Shown here: piece by piece, positions 19,920 to 28,247 of the stretch | How positions within the stretch are numbered: position 1 is the first letter of the stretch | How the letters are laid out: each line of letters starts with the position of its first letter | NCBI RefSeq assembly: GCF_946221635.1 | Contig: NZ_CAMIHB010000022.1 | Coordinates: 4,418-68,417 of the forward strand | DNA: 64,000 nucleotides | Direction: 5' to 3' | Origin: an uncultured Rhodoferax sp. | GTDB taxonomy: Bacteria > Pseudomonadota > Gammaproteobacteria > Burkholderiales > Burkholderiaceae_C | Position numbers and translations under genes: made by a program | The notes under the pieces: generated by a model | Seen by the model: the letters and a program-made list of their open reading frames with translations, nothing else | The model's database searches: none | Told to the model about the DNA's origin: nothing

Positions 19920-20393
19920 ATGAACTCGTACCCCATCTCTACCAACCAGCACCGCACGTTCCGCCTGCATCCTTTGATTGCGGTCGCAGCCGGATCGGTG
20001 ATCTTGGTCAGCCTGCTGGGCGCCGCCGCCATTACGGGCATTCTTCCTACCTCCAATGCCAAAGCATCTGACGCTGCGGCCGTCAGTGCCCCGGCCGACG
20101 TGTCTGCGGCGCCTGCGCACAATGCCTTGCAGAAAGCCGGAAGCCAAAAGGTAGCAACCCAAAAGACCTCCACGCAGGTTGCTGCCAACTCGGCCCCTGT
20201 GCAACCTGCGGCTGCTCCAGCGGCGCCGGCGCAGAAGAACAGCGTGGTGGGTATCGGTGTGGGCGCCCTGGTGGGCGGTGCGCTGGGTAGCCAGTTTGGC
20301 AGTGGCGACGGCAAGACCCTGGCCACCATCGCTGGCGCCGTGGGCGGTGGCTACGTTGGCAATGAGATTGCCAAGAAGAACGCAGCCCCCTGA
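19920..20393 (+). CDS. Glycine-zipper 2TM-domain membrane protein
   Basis: A 157-residue protein. A hydrophobic segment (about 18-42, PLIAVAAGSVILVSLLGAAA) probably anchors it in the inner membrane. An Ala/Pro/Gln-rich linker (about 45-105) follows, then a glycine zipper (about 110-150, VGIGVGALVGGALGSQFG and AGAVGGGYVGNEIAKK) like that of SlyB and Rick_17kDa proteins. Such proteins are envelope components often linked to stress; the specific role here is unknown. The ATG is preceded by AGAAGGAC. It converges with the serine-dehydratase-like gene with a 13-base gap and no obvious terminator. Confidence 0.8.
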   Translation: MNSYPISTNQHRTFRLHPLIAVAAGSVILVSLLGAAAITGILPTSNAKASDAAAVSAPADVSAAPAHNALQKAGSQKVATQKTSTQVAANSAPVQPAAAPAAPAQKNSVVGIGVGALVGGALGSQFGSGDGKTLATIAGAVGGGYVGNEIAKKNAAP

Positions 20394-20406
20394 TCCTCTG
20401 GCTCCG

Positions 20407-21324
20407 TTAGAGTGCCTGCCGCCACTGTCGGATCTGTTCCACCGTGGCGGTGGCGCCACCGCACACAATGAACAGCACGTTCTGGTACGGTGCCAGCGCC
20501 GCATGGGCCTCATAGGCCAGCGCCAGGCTGGCGCCACAGGCCGGCTCCACCAGCACACGGTGGTCGCTCAGAAACCGCTCACACGCCTCCAACGCACTCG
20601 CATCTGACACGCGCACACTCTGCACCGGGCGCTGCTGCGTCCACTGAAAAGCCTGTTCACACACACGTTTGGCCCCGAGAGAGCTGGCAACGCTGGTGAT
20701 GGCGTCCAGCGCTACCGTGTGCCCGGCCTGCATGGCCGCATGCAGCGACGCCGCACCGTCCGTTTCCACCGCAATGATGGGCACCTGCCCCCAGCCATTG
20801 CGCGCCATGCCCTCAGCCACGCCCGACAGCAGGCCACCACCACCCACCGACAGCACCACCGCTTCAGGCACCACGCCCGCGTGGGCCACTTCGTCAATCA
20901 TGCTGGCGTGACCCGTCCACAGCAGCGGGTCGTCAAACGGGTGCAAAAACGCATCGTCAGGCCCCACCAGCGAGAGCGCCACCTCATTCGCCTCTTGCCA
21001 AGACGCACCATGCACGATCACGTCCGCATCCTCCAGCCGCAGCAGCTCTTGCGCCCGCGCCGTGGTGGTCTGCGGCACCACCACCGTCACGGGGATGTCC
21101 ATCACCCGCCCCGCATACGCCACCGCCATGCCCGCATTGCCGCCCGACGACGACACGAAGCGCTTGGCCCCGCGCTGCGCATGGATCTGGCAGGCATGGC
21201 CAATGCCACGAATCTTGAAACTACCGGGTGGCTGCAGGGCTTCCATCTTGAGCCAGACGGCGCGCTGTGCGAGCTGGCTGAGGGCGCGGGATTCTAGGAG
21301 AGGGGTTTGTAGGTGGAGGGACAT
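20407..21324 (-). CDS. Serine/threonine dehydratase-like PLP enzyme (fold type II)
   Basis: A 305-residue enzyme resembling eukaryotic-type L-serine dehydratase/SDSL, which deaminates serine or threonine to 2-oxoacids. PLP Lys37 lies in PPGSFKIRG, the phosphate-binding asparagine loop is SSGGNAGMAVAYA, the glycine loop is SVGGGGLLSGVAEG, and VEPACGASLAL is also seen. It is shorter than biosynthetic IlvA and lacks the ACT-like regulatory domain. The start ATG is at 21322-21324 behind GTGGAGGG. No pathway partners are adjacent, so serine versus threonine preference cannot be read from context. Confidence 0.82.
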   Translation of the reverse strand: MSLHLQTPLLESRALSQLAQRAVWLKMEALQPPGSFKIRGIGHACQIHAQRGAKRFVSSSGGNAGMAVAYAGRVMDIPVTVVVPQTTTARAQELLRLEDADVIVHGASWQEANEVALSLVGPDDAFLHPFDDPLLWTGHASMIDEVAHAGVVPEAVVLSVGGGGLLSGVAEGMARNGWGQVPIIAVETDGAASLHAAMQAGHTVALDAITSVASSLGAKRVCEQAFQWTQQRPVQSVRVSDASALEACERFLSDHRVLVEPACGASLALAYEAHAALAPYQNVLFIVCGGATATVEQIRQWRQAL

Positions 21325-21454
21325 GGTGGATGGTAAAGGGCTTGATCGGGGCGCGGATTAATTACCTGCCGCTAAATTAATGCTGGTTGTTGCAATTCGG
21401 CCAAAGCTGGCATTCGGCGTGCAGCCGCAAATAGAAGGCTCTCGATTCAATGTG

Positions 21455-21467
21455 GTATTCCGAATAC
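21455..21467. promoter_or_regulatory. Perfect 13-bp palindrome upstream of AT-rich orphan
   Basis: GTATTC-C-GAATAC is a perfect inverted repeat located 121 bases before the start of the HEPN-like gene. It may be an operator or part of the promoter region. The function is inferred only from symmetry and position. Confidence 0.3.
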
Positions 21468-21587
21468 TGCGACTTAGTGAATGCATGGCGGTGGGAAACG
21501 GTCATTCGCATGAGCAGTCAAATGGGCAATGTGCAAGCTGAATGTCGTAAAGTACAAACACAACACACCTATCAGGGAGTATGTGCA

Positions 21588-22604
21588 ATGCAGAAAAGTT
21601 CGATTGATCGAATTCGTGAGTCTGGCGGTCGTATGGACATTGGTACTCCAGACGACACGAGCCATATTGAAGGCATATTGACAATTGGCGAGAACTTGTA
21701 CGTAGTGAAACAACAAGGCATTTATGTCATCAAGCTAGCAGACCAGATTGATCCTAAACGCACCAACGCTTCCATTCCCGCAGTGCAACAAAAAATTGTT
21801 CCACTTGGCTCTGATTCAACTTTAGTGGCAAAGACATTATTAACAGCACACGAACTGTTCAACGAAAAGGTATTGCCAAAAGAGTTTGACACCACAAAAG
21901 CCAAACTACATGCGCTGGATGCCCTGAAGGATTTGGCAGCTTTAGGGGATATCTGCACTGCATTTCAAGCAACTGAAGCTCAAAAAATCTCCGAATTCAA
22001 AGTTTCTATTCAACCTAAAGGCGCTTTGTTATTGCCATCTATCGCAGATATGGATGCCATTACAAAAAACATTTTTCAAAAAGCAGATCACATCCAACGC
22101 AGCTTGCTAAGCATTGTGAAACTTTTTTATAAAAAGTCAGCGGATGTGAATGGTATTGATGACTTGCTCACTCACGCTACTAAGACCTATGGCCCCAATG
22201 ACGCATTGGTGCAGTACGTTAGTAGTGTGTCCGAAATACTCACACTAATCAGACTCACCCGCAACACTCTAGAACACCCACACCCACCAAGCAATCACGC
22301 GGTTATTACCGATTTTTCATTACGCTCTGACGGTGCAATTTCAAGACCTAGCATTGAAGTGTTCGCAAGAGGCAAGCATTACGAGTCAATGTTCTTGGCC
22401 GAAATAATGGACGCGATATTTGAACAGCTCCCCATCATTTTTGAAGGGATGATGGCTGCTCTGTGTGAGAAGCATATAGTTTCATTCGGTGGTCGCAAGC
22501 TGCATTTGATTGAAATGCGGGATGAGCACCGTAGCAAGCTTAATAAGTACGTTAAGTATGCATACGGTATAGAAATCAACGGCCAGATCGCAAAATTTGG
22601 CTAA
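21588..22604 (+). CDS. AT-rich orphan with HEPN-like RNxLxH motif
   Basis: A 338-residue protein I do not recognise by name. The N-terminal 70 residues look like a compact conserved module (GRMDIGTPDD, LYVVKQQGIYVIKLADQIDP). The middle and C-terminal parts are helical. ILTLIRLTRNTLEHPHPP places Arg225-Asn226 and His230 in the R-N-x-L-x-H pattern of HEPN ribonuclease domains. Base composition is clearly AT-richer than the neighbours, and its codon use includes many A/T-ending codons, which suggests horizontal transfer. The ATG at 21588 follows AGGGAG with 8-base spacing. A role in defence or stress RNA cleavage is inference only. Confidence 0.7.
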   Translation: MQKSSIDRIRESGGRMDIGTPDDTSHIEGILTIGENLYVVKQQGIYVIKLADQIDPKRTNASIPAVQQKIVPLGSDSTLVAKTLLTAHELFNEKVLPKEFDTTKAKLHALDALKDLAALGDICTAFQATEAQKISEFKVSIQPKGALLLPSIADMDAITKNIFQKADHIQRSLLSIVKLFYKKSADVNGIDDLLTHATKTYGPNDALVQYVSSVSEILTLIRLTRNTLEHPHPPSNHAVITDFSLRSDGAISRPSIEVFARGKHYESMFLAEIMDAIFEQLPIIFEGMMAALCEKHIVSFGGRKLHLIEMRDEHRSKLNKYVKYAYGIEINGQIAKFG

Positions 22605-22662
22605 CACCACTATAGTTTGGGTAATCGTTTGACTATATGAACGACTAGTTTCAGTTTTTTTC

Positions 22663-24084
22663 TTACAGCGAATAAGTAGTCATCAACCTCCTCACCGCCC
22701 CCCGCGCCTCGTTCCTCAGCTCCCCCACATCCACCCCCCGCAGCACATCGTCCTCCACAACGCGCTGCCCATTCACCCACAGCCCTTTGAGCGCAGGCCG
22801 TCCGCCGCTGGCCACCGGCCCCACGGCCACGTCGTGCAGCCCAAAGTAGCGCGGGTCGTCCAGCGCGTAGAGCGCGATGTCGGCGGCCATGCCGGGGGCT
22901 AACGTGCCTATGGCGTCCAGGCCCAGCACCTTGGCGCCGCCGGAGGTGCCCCAGGCCACTACGTCGTCGGCGGTCACTGCGGTGCTTTCGCCTTCGCCAT
23001 TGCCGCCGCGATAGAGAGGCTGGCTGCGGTCACCCGCCGCGGCGCGTTGCATGAGCCAGGCGGCGTGTACTTCGGAGATCATGTCTGCGGCTTCGTTGGA
23101 CGCAGCGCCGTCCACACCCATGGAGATAGGTACGCCCGCAGCCTGCAGCGCCAGGATGGGGGCGATGCCGCTGCCCAGGCGGCCGTTGCTTTGCGGGCAG
23201 TGGGCGATGCCGGTGCCGGTGCTGCCCAGCAGCGCAATCTCTTCGGCGTCCAGCTTCACCAGGTGCGCAAACCACACGTCGCTGCCTAGCCATTCATGCT
23301 CCGCCACAAAGCGCACCGGGCTCATGCCGTGCATGCTGTGCACGGAGTCCTGGTAGCTCACGGTTTCTGACAAATGCGAGTGCAGGCGCAGCCCTAAGCT
23401 GCGTGCGGTGCGGGCGCATTCCACCAGCTCGGCGGGGGCCATGGAGTAGGGCGGTGTGGTGGGCGCCATGACCACGCGACGCATGGCATTGGGCGATGCG
23501 TCGTGGTAGCGCGCGGTGAGGCGCTGCACGTCGCCCAGAAAGCCGTCCAAGGTCTCGGGGCGCAGGGCCTGGGGTAGTTCGGCTTCCAGTTGGCGCGTCT
23601 TGGTGGCGCCACCACGGCACAGCACCATGCGCAGGCCCATGCGCTCGGCCTCTTCAAACAGGATGGCCGAACTGTCAAACGGCATGCCGGGGTAGTAGAG
23701 GTAGTTGTGGTCAGCCACGGTGCCGCAGCCCGACAGCGCCAGCTCCAGCAGGCCGATTCGCACGGCGGTGCGGAACAGGCCTTCGTCAAACGCAGCGCGA
23801 AAGCGGTAGGGCGTGGCGGCCAGCCAAGCGGTGAGTGGCAGGTCCAGCCCATGCGCGTCGCCCTTGATGAGCGACTGGAACAGGTGGTGGTGCGTGTTGA
23901 CCCAGGCGGGGTAGACCACGCAGTCGGTGGCGTCCACGATGCGTTCACCGGGCTCGGGCGTGAGCTGGCCGATGGCGTCGATCAGGTTGCCACGGATGCG
24001 GATGTCGGGCCCGGCGGTGCGGGAGGCAGCGCCGCGCTGGCCGGTGACGATGGCGGCGGCGTTGCGGATGAGGGTAGAGGTCAT
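22663..24084 (-). CDS. 8-oxoguanine deaminase-like amidohydrolase (ATZ/TRZ family)
   Basis: A 473-residue metal-dependent hydrolase deaminating a purine or related N-heterocycle. Visible metal and substrate motifs are NTHHHLFQS (about residues 66-74), LRLHSHLSETVSYQ, the VWFAHLVKLDAEE histidine region, IAHCPQSNGRLGSG and GVDGAASNEA, a set typical of 8-oxoguanine/isoxanthopterin deaminases. The start ATG is at 24082-24084. A longer frame overlaps the permease gene and has no homologous sequence. It is the last gene of the operon that begins with the NMT1-like binding protein, so it probably acts on the imported or oxygenated compound. The exact substrate is uncertain. Confidence 0.85.
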   Translation of the reverse strand: MTSTLIRNAAAIVTGQRGAASRTAGPDIRIRGNLIDAIGQLTPEPGERIVDATDCVVYPAWVNTHHHLFQSLIKGDAHGLDLPLTAWLAATPYRFRAAFDEGLFRTAVRIGLLELALSGCGTVADHNYLYYPGMPFDSSAILFEEAERMGLRMVLCRGGATKTRQLEAELPQALRPETLDGFLGDVQRLTARYHDASPNAMRRVVMAPTTPPYSMAPAELVECARTARSLGLRLHSHLSETVSYQDSVHSMHGMSPVRFVAEHEWLGSDVWFAHLVKLDAEEIALLGSTGTGIAHCPQSNGRLGSGIAPILALQAAGVPISMGVDGAASNEAADMISEVHAAWLMQRAAAGDRSQPLYRGGNGEGESTAVTADDVVAWGTSGGAKVLGLDAIGTLAPGMAADIALYALDDPRYFGLHDVAVGPVASGGRPALKGLWVNGQRVVEDDVLRGVDVGELRNEARGAVRRLMTTYSL

Positions 24085-24097
24085 AGGTGTGATGTGC

Positions 24098-24895
24098 TTA
24101 AGCGCCTTGCGCGCTGTCGTGCCAGTGGCCCAGGGCTTTTTTGGAGAGCCAGTCCATGCTGACAAAGAGGGCGATGCCGGTGAGCGAGATGAGGGCCAGC
24201 GCGGCGAACAGGCGCGGGATGTTGATCTGGAAGCCGGCCTGCAGGATCTCGTAGGCCAGGCCCGCCCCGGTGCCGCCGGTGCCAGCCACAAACTCGGCCA
24301 CCACTGCACCAATCAGCGCCAGCCCGCTGGAGATGCGCAGTCCGCCAAAGAAGAATGGCAGCGCGCTGGGTATGCGCAGGCGCACCAGCGTTTGCCAGCG
24401 GCTGGCGCGGTTGAGCTTGAACAGGTTCACCAAGCCAGGGTTCACGCTGCGCAGGCCCAGCACGGTGTTGGAGATGATGGGAAACACCGTGACCAGCGTG
24501 GCGCAGATCACCAGCGCCAGCGTGGGTTGCTTGACCCAGATGATGATGAGCGGCGCCACCGCCACCACGGGCGTGACCTGCAACAGGATGGCGTAGGGGA
24601 AGAGGCTGGCCTCGATCAGGCGGCTTTGCACAAACAAAAATGCTGCGATGACGCCCAGCACCGTGGCCAGCACAAAGGCCAGTACGGTGATCTTGAGCGT
24701 GGTGCCCAGGGCCAACAGCAGCGAGGGGCCGTCGGTCAGCAACGTGTGTGCAATGTCTGTTGGCTTGGGCACCAGGTAGACCGGAACCTGAAATGCAGTG
24801 CATATGGCTTGCCACAGCAGCAGGAAGACCAGACCAACAACCAGAGGCGCAAGCCAGCGCAGGGTGGCTGGGGGGATGGGGGAGGGGGCGGACAT
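24098..24895 (-). CDS. ABC transporter permease (SsuC/ThiX type)
   Basis: A 265-residue inner-membrane permease with about six hydrophobic segments (first: PLVVGLVFLLLWQAI). The EAA loop is present around LNRASRWQTLVRLRIPSALPFFFGGLRI, the coupling region that contacts the ATPase. The family serves taurine, nitrate, pyrimidine and riboflavin-precursor importers. It sits between the ATPase and deaminase genes with 10-15-base gaps, so it is part of the same transport unit. Confidence 0.92.
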   Translation of the reverse strand: MSAPSPIPPATLRWLAPLVVGLVFLLLWQAICTAFQVPVYLVPKPTDIAHTLLTDGPSLLLALGTTLKITVLAFVLATVLGVIAAFLFVQSRLIEASLFPYAILLQVTPVVAVAPLIIIWVKQPTLALVICATLVTVFPIISNTVLGLRSVNPGLVNLFKLNRASRWQTLVRLRIPSALPFFFGGLRISSGLALIGAVVAEFVAGTGGTGAGLAYEILQAGFQINIPRLFAALALISLTGIALFVSMDWLSKKALGHWHDSAQGA

Positions 24896-24906
24896 GGTGC
24901 AGCTCC

Positions 24907-25743
24907 TTAGTGCAGTTCGGCGTGGCCGCTGGCGGCCATGAGCAGGGCGGAGAGTTCGCGGCAGTGCTCTGCAAACGGGGGGGAGAGGCGGTAGGCCTCG
25001 GAGCGATCCGGCTCGGGCAGCGGCACATCGGCCACGACGCGGCCGGGGCGCGCGGCCATCATCACCACGCGGCTGGAGAGAAACACCGCCTCGTAAATGC
25101 TGTGGGTGACAAACACCACGGTCAGGCCCGTGGCCTGCCAGAGGGCGCGCAGGTCGGTGTCGAGCTTGTTGCGGGTGAACTCGTCCAGCGCGCCAAAGGG
25201 TTCGTCCATCAGCAGCACATCGGGCTTGGTGACCAAGGCCCGCGCGATGGAGGCGCGCATTTGCATGCCGCCCGACAGCTCGCGCGGGTACACATGGCCG
25301 AAGGCGCCCAGGCCCACTTGGGCCAGGGCCTCGGCCACGCGGGCATCGGCCTCGGGGCGTGGCACCTTTTGCAGGTCCAGCGGCAGGCGCACATTGGCGG
25401 CCACGGTGGCCCAGGGCATGAGCGTGGCCTCCTGGAACACCATGGCCGATGTCAGGCCGGACTTGGCAGGCTGGTCGGCGCCGGCCCAGCGGATGTGGCC
25501 GTGGCTGGGTGCCTCCAGCCCGGCAAACATCTTGAGCAGCGTGCTTTTGCCGCAGCCCGAAGGGCCGAGCAGGGAGACGAAGTCGCCGCGTTGGATGCGC
25601 AGGCTCATGCGCGCCAGCGCGTGGGTGCCGTTGGCGTAGGTCTTCTCCACCTTGTTGGCGTGCAGCACGGTGTGTGCATCTGGCGCCAGCGCTGGGGCGT
25701 CTTCCTCGGCGGTGGCGGTATCCATACTGGTCTTCATGAGCAT
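24907..25743 (-). CDS. ABC transporter ATP-binding protein (SsuB/TauB type)
   Basis: A 278-residue ATPase. Walker A is GPSGCGKSTLLKM, the Q-loop is VFQEATLMPW, the signature is LSGGMQMRASIARAL, Walker B is VLLMDEPFGALDE and the switch histidine is FVTHSIYEAVFLSSR. The start ATG is at 25741-25743 behind GGAG with a 5-base gap. A much longer open frame upstream overlaps the Rieske gene and is not coding. It powers uptake of the ligand captured by the NMT1-like binding protein. Confidence 0.93.
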   Translation of the reverse strand: MLMKTSMDTATAEEDAPALAPDAHTVLHANKVEKTYANGTHALARMSLRIQRGDFVSLLGPSGCGKSTLLKMFAGLEAPSHGHIRWAGADQPAKSGLTSAMVFQEATLMPWATVAANVRLPLDLQKVPRPEADARVAEALAQVGLGAFGHVYPRELSGGMQMRASIARALVTKPDVLLMDEPFGALDEFTRNKLDTDLRALWQATGLTVVFVTHSIYEAVFLSSRVVMMAARPGRVVADVPLPEPDRSEAYRLSPPFAEHCRELSALLMAASGHAELH

Positions 25744-25745
25744 GG

Positions 25746-26813
25746 TCACTCCTTGGCGGTGGGTTCGGGATGGATGGGCACCACGGTGCGGCGGTTGCCG
25801 GCGTGCATTTCCACCTCGCCGTGTTCGGCCAACACGTCCATCAGCATGCGGCGTATCAGCAGGCCGGGTTTGTCGGACGGCATGTGGAATTCCTGGCGGC
25901 GGCGGGTGTCTATGCAGGCGTCTGCATCGGTGGCTTCCAGGATGTCGCGGTCTTCGGCGGTGATGGCGGCGTCCCAGTCGATCAGCTCCTGCGTGCTGCA
26001 CTGTTCTTCGCTGTCATTGCGGTACAGCCATTGCACCAGCATGAGGCGGTCGTCGCTGATGGGGGTGGCGCAGTTGTAGATGATGTGGTCGATGCCGCTG
26101 TCGGGGTAGTGGCAGCCAAAGCGACGCGAGAATGGCAGGTAGTATTTGTTGGCAAGGTGGCGCCTGGTGGTGGGCGTGGTGACGCCGGTGACGCGGTGGC
26201 CTGCGGGCGGATTGTTGATGGGGATGGTGGTCTCACCCTCAAAGCCGAAGTCGGTTTCCACCAGCTCGTACTTTTGGGGCACGGGCTGGTTCAGGATGCC
26301 GAAGTTGGCCTTGTGCACAAAGCTGAAGTGTGAGTTGTCGAATGAGTTCTCCATCACACGCACCGGGCTGGTCTTCCATTCTTCGTAGAACTGGAAGATG
26401 CGGCGGTAGCCGGGCGCACCGTCTTCGGGAAAGTGCGGGATGGGGCGCAGCGGGTCTTCCAGCGCCACCCACACGTAGCCATATTTCTCCTGGCAGTGAA
26501 AAGCGGGCACCTTGGCACCGGCGGGGATGGCGGCGTCGGGGTTTTGCGGAATGCGCACGCAGGCGCCGCTGCAGTCATAGGTCCAGCCGTGGTAGCCGCA
26601 GACGATGTGGTCGCCCTCGACAAAGCCCTTGGACAGCTTGGCGGTGCGGTGGCAGCAGCGGTCGCGCAGGGCGGCGGGTTCGCCGTTGGCCTTTTTCCAC
26701 AGCACCAGGTTTTCGCCCAGCAAGGTAAAGGGTTGGGGGCCATCGTCCAGGCGGCTGATGGGCATGAGCGCATACCAAAAACGACGCAGCACGGGTTGTT
26801 GGGTGACCAGCAT
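25746..26813 (-). CDS. Rieske non-heme iron oxygenase, alpha subunit
   Basis: A 355-residue oxygenase component. The Rieske cluster ligands are Cys53-x-His55 and Cys72-x2-His75 (RCCHRTAKLS and CGYHGWTYD). Mononuclear iron ligands are in ENSFDNSHFSFVHKANFG (His162, His167), with the carboxylate further on. It looks like the single-component type (as in vanillate or toluenesulfonate monooxygenases and methylxanthine N-demethylases) that needs a separate reductase, not encoded here. It sits between the substrate-binding protein and ATPase of one operon, so it likely oxidises or N-dealkylates the imported N-heterocycle. The substrate is inference. Confidence 0.88.
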   Translation of the reverse strand: MLVTQQPVLRRFWYALMPISRLDDGPQPFTLLGENLVLWKKANGEPAALRDRCCHRTAKLSKGFVEGDHIVCGYHGWTYDCSGACVRIPQNPDAAIPAGAKVPAFHCQEKYGYVWVALEDPLRPIPHFPEDGAPGYRRIFQFYEEWKTSPVRVMENSFDNSHFSFVHKANFGILNQPVPQKYELVETDFGFEGETTIPINNPPAGHRVTGVTTPTTRRHLANKYYLPFSRRFGCHYPDSGIDHIIYNCATPISDDRLMLVQWLYRNDSEEQCSTQELIDWDAAITAEDRDILEATDADACIDTRRRQEFHMPSDKPGLLIRRMLMDVLAEHGEVEMHAGNRRTVVPIHPEPTAKE

Positions 26814-26831
26814 GGGTGTGCTCCTGGCCGC

Positions 26832-27818
26832 TCAGGGCATGATCTTGAGGTCTTTGACGAACTGCGTGGTGTAGGCCTTCTTCCAGTCGGTCTCGGCCTT
26901 GAGCAGGCCCGCATCCACCATGAAGTCGTAGGTTTGCTTCCAGCGTGCATCGGTCATCACACCGGCACCCAGCTTGGCGGCGTCGCCACCGTCAAACACC
27001 TTGAGTTCTTTCATACGCTGGATGGCGAAGGCAATCTGCTCGTCGTCCATCTTGGGGTTGTCCTGCTTGATGAGCACATTGCCCGCCGCAGGGTTGGCCA
27101 GGTAGGCCTTCCAGCCCTCGATGCTGGCGCGCACAAAGCGTTGTACCACGTCGGGCTTTTCGGCCACCAGCTTGGTGGTGGACACGATGGTGGTGCCGTA
27201 GGGCGGGTAACCCTCATCGGCAAACAGGAAGAACTTGGTTTTGACGCCGGCCTTGCTGGCCTGGAAGGGCTCGGACGACGGGTAGGCCTGCTGCACCGTG
27301 TTGGCATCGGCAAAGAAGGGCTGCAGGTTGAAGGTGTAGGGCCGGGCCTGGGCTTCGGTGTAACCGTATTTGGCCTTGAACCAGGGCCACCAGGTGGGGC
27401 GCCCCGAGGTGGAGACGAGGATGGTCTTGCTCTTCAGGTCGCCCAGGCTGTTGACATTTTCGTGCGTCATCATGCCTTGCAGGTCTTTCTGAAACGACGT
27501 AGCCACGGTCGTCACTGGCAGGCCTTGCTCCAGCGATTTGAGTACCTGCAGGTCGTAGCCCATGATGAAGTCGGCCTGGCCTGCCGTGAGCAGTTGCATG
27601 CCGTTGACCTGAGGGCCGCCCATCTTGATGGTGACATCCAGACCACGCTTTTTGTAAATACCAGCGGCGAGCGCTTGGTAGAAGCCGCCGTGCTCGGCCT
27701 GTGCGTACCAGGAAGTCAAGAAAGTCACCCTGTCCTGCGCCCAGGTGGCGGTGCACAGGGCGGCCAGGGCGGTAGCGCAGGCCAGGCGGGTGATGTGTTG
27801 GGTCAGTTTGTGTTGCAT
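26832..27818 (-). CDS. NMT1/THI5-like ABC substrate-binding protein
   Basis: A 328-residue periplasmic binding protein. An N-terminal signal peptide (ACATALAALCTATWAQ) precedes DRVTFLTSWYAQAEHGGFYQ, the classic start of the NMT1/THI5-like fold, and KRGLDVTIKMGGP and QLLTAGQADFIMGYDL are also typical. Members bind pyrimidine thiamine precursors, purines and related heterocycles. The start ATG is at 27816-27818 behind GGAGAG. It is the first gene of the operon and lies 31 bases after a structured RNA, which suggests ligand-controlled translation or transcription. Confidence 0.9.
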   Translation of the reverse strand: MQHKLTQHITRLACATALAALCTATWAQDRVTFLTSWYAQAEHGGFYQALAAGIYKKRGLDVTIKMGGPQVNGMQLLTAGQADFIMGYDLQVLKSLEQGLPVTTVATSFQKDLQGMMTHENVNSLGDLKSKTILVSTSGRPTWWPWFKAKYGYTEAQARPYTFNLQPFFADANTVQQAYPSSEPFQASKAGVKTKFFLFADEGYPPYGTTIVSTTKLVAEKPDVVQRFVRASIEGWKAYLANPAAGNVLIKQDNPKMDDEQIAFAIQRMKELKVFDGGDAAKLGAGVMTDARWKQTYDFMVDAGLLKAETDWKKAYTTQFVKDLKIMP

Positions 27819-27848
27819 CGTCAATCTCTCCAAAGGTTGATATGGAAA

Positions 27849-27951
27849 GACGACAGTGCCGGGCCAGGGGCAGCCCGAAAGCTGCCAGTCTCTGTTGGGT
27901 GCGAACCCAAATGCTGCAAGCAGGCCTGCAGCATGCGACGGCACTACCGTC
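27849..27951 (-). ncRNA. Structured leader RNA, candidate NMT1-motif (xanthine) riboswitch
   Basis: Read on the minus strand, a 13-bp closing stem (27939-27951 with 27849-27861; two G-U pairs) encloses three hairpins. They are ATGCTGCA/TGCAGCAT (27911-27934, 8 bp), TTGGGT/ACCCAA (27895-27910, 6 bp) and GGCAGC/GCTGCC (27869-27886, 6 bp). The unpaired joints GAGACT and CCTGGCC flank the last hairpin. It sits in the leader of an NMT1-like transporter gene. A known riboswitch class, the NMT1 motif, occurs in this context and senses xanthine. The structure is seen directly; the class is inference from context, since I could not check the consensus. Confidence 0.6.
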
Positions 27952-27994
27952 ACCAGAGCAATGACCGATAACCTGGGCGTGGGCCCGGCGGTTA

Positions 27995-28023
27995 CTGACA
28001 GCTTCTACTCTGATCTAAGTCAA
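27995..28023 (-). promoter_or_regulatory. Possible sigma-70 promoter of the NMT1/Rieske operon
   Basis: On the minus strand TTGACT (28018-28023) and TGTCAG (27995-28000) are separated by 17 bases. The -35 box is good and the -10 box poor. It would start transcription about 40 bases before the structured leader RNA. Confidence 0.3.
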
Positions 28024-28247
28024 GCAATTGGTGTGCCAGATTTGACGCACTGCTTTGGTGTGTATCCAGGCTCTGTCGGGAGCGTGGTGCTGTTGCTTGG
28101 AGGGAGTCGCGTTACTTTTGCGCGTGATGCGGGTGTGTTGCCAAGGTGTATGGATGCCCGCATACTGTGCGCGAACACGCCCGCAGAGGCGCTGGAAAGC
28201 TGAGGCGTTGGAAACTGAACGTTTTGGGTTTCAACAGGGAGACACCT
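28024..28247. other. Intergenic region upstream of the chemoreceptor gene
   Basis: Between the operon promoter region and the chemoreceptor start I see no repeat, conserved frame or clear hairpin. It should contain the promoter of the chemoreceptor gene, which I cannot locate with confidence. Confidence 0.4.

Noticed and set aside
27895..27910. TTGGGTGCGAACCCAA considered as a tRNA T-arm.
   Set aside because: No acceptor, D or anticodon arms can be drawn around it; it is a hairpin of the structured leader RNA instead.
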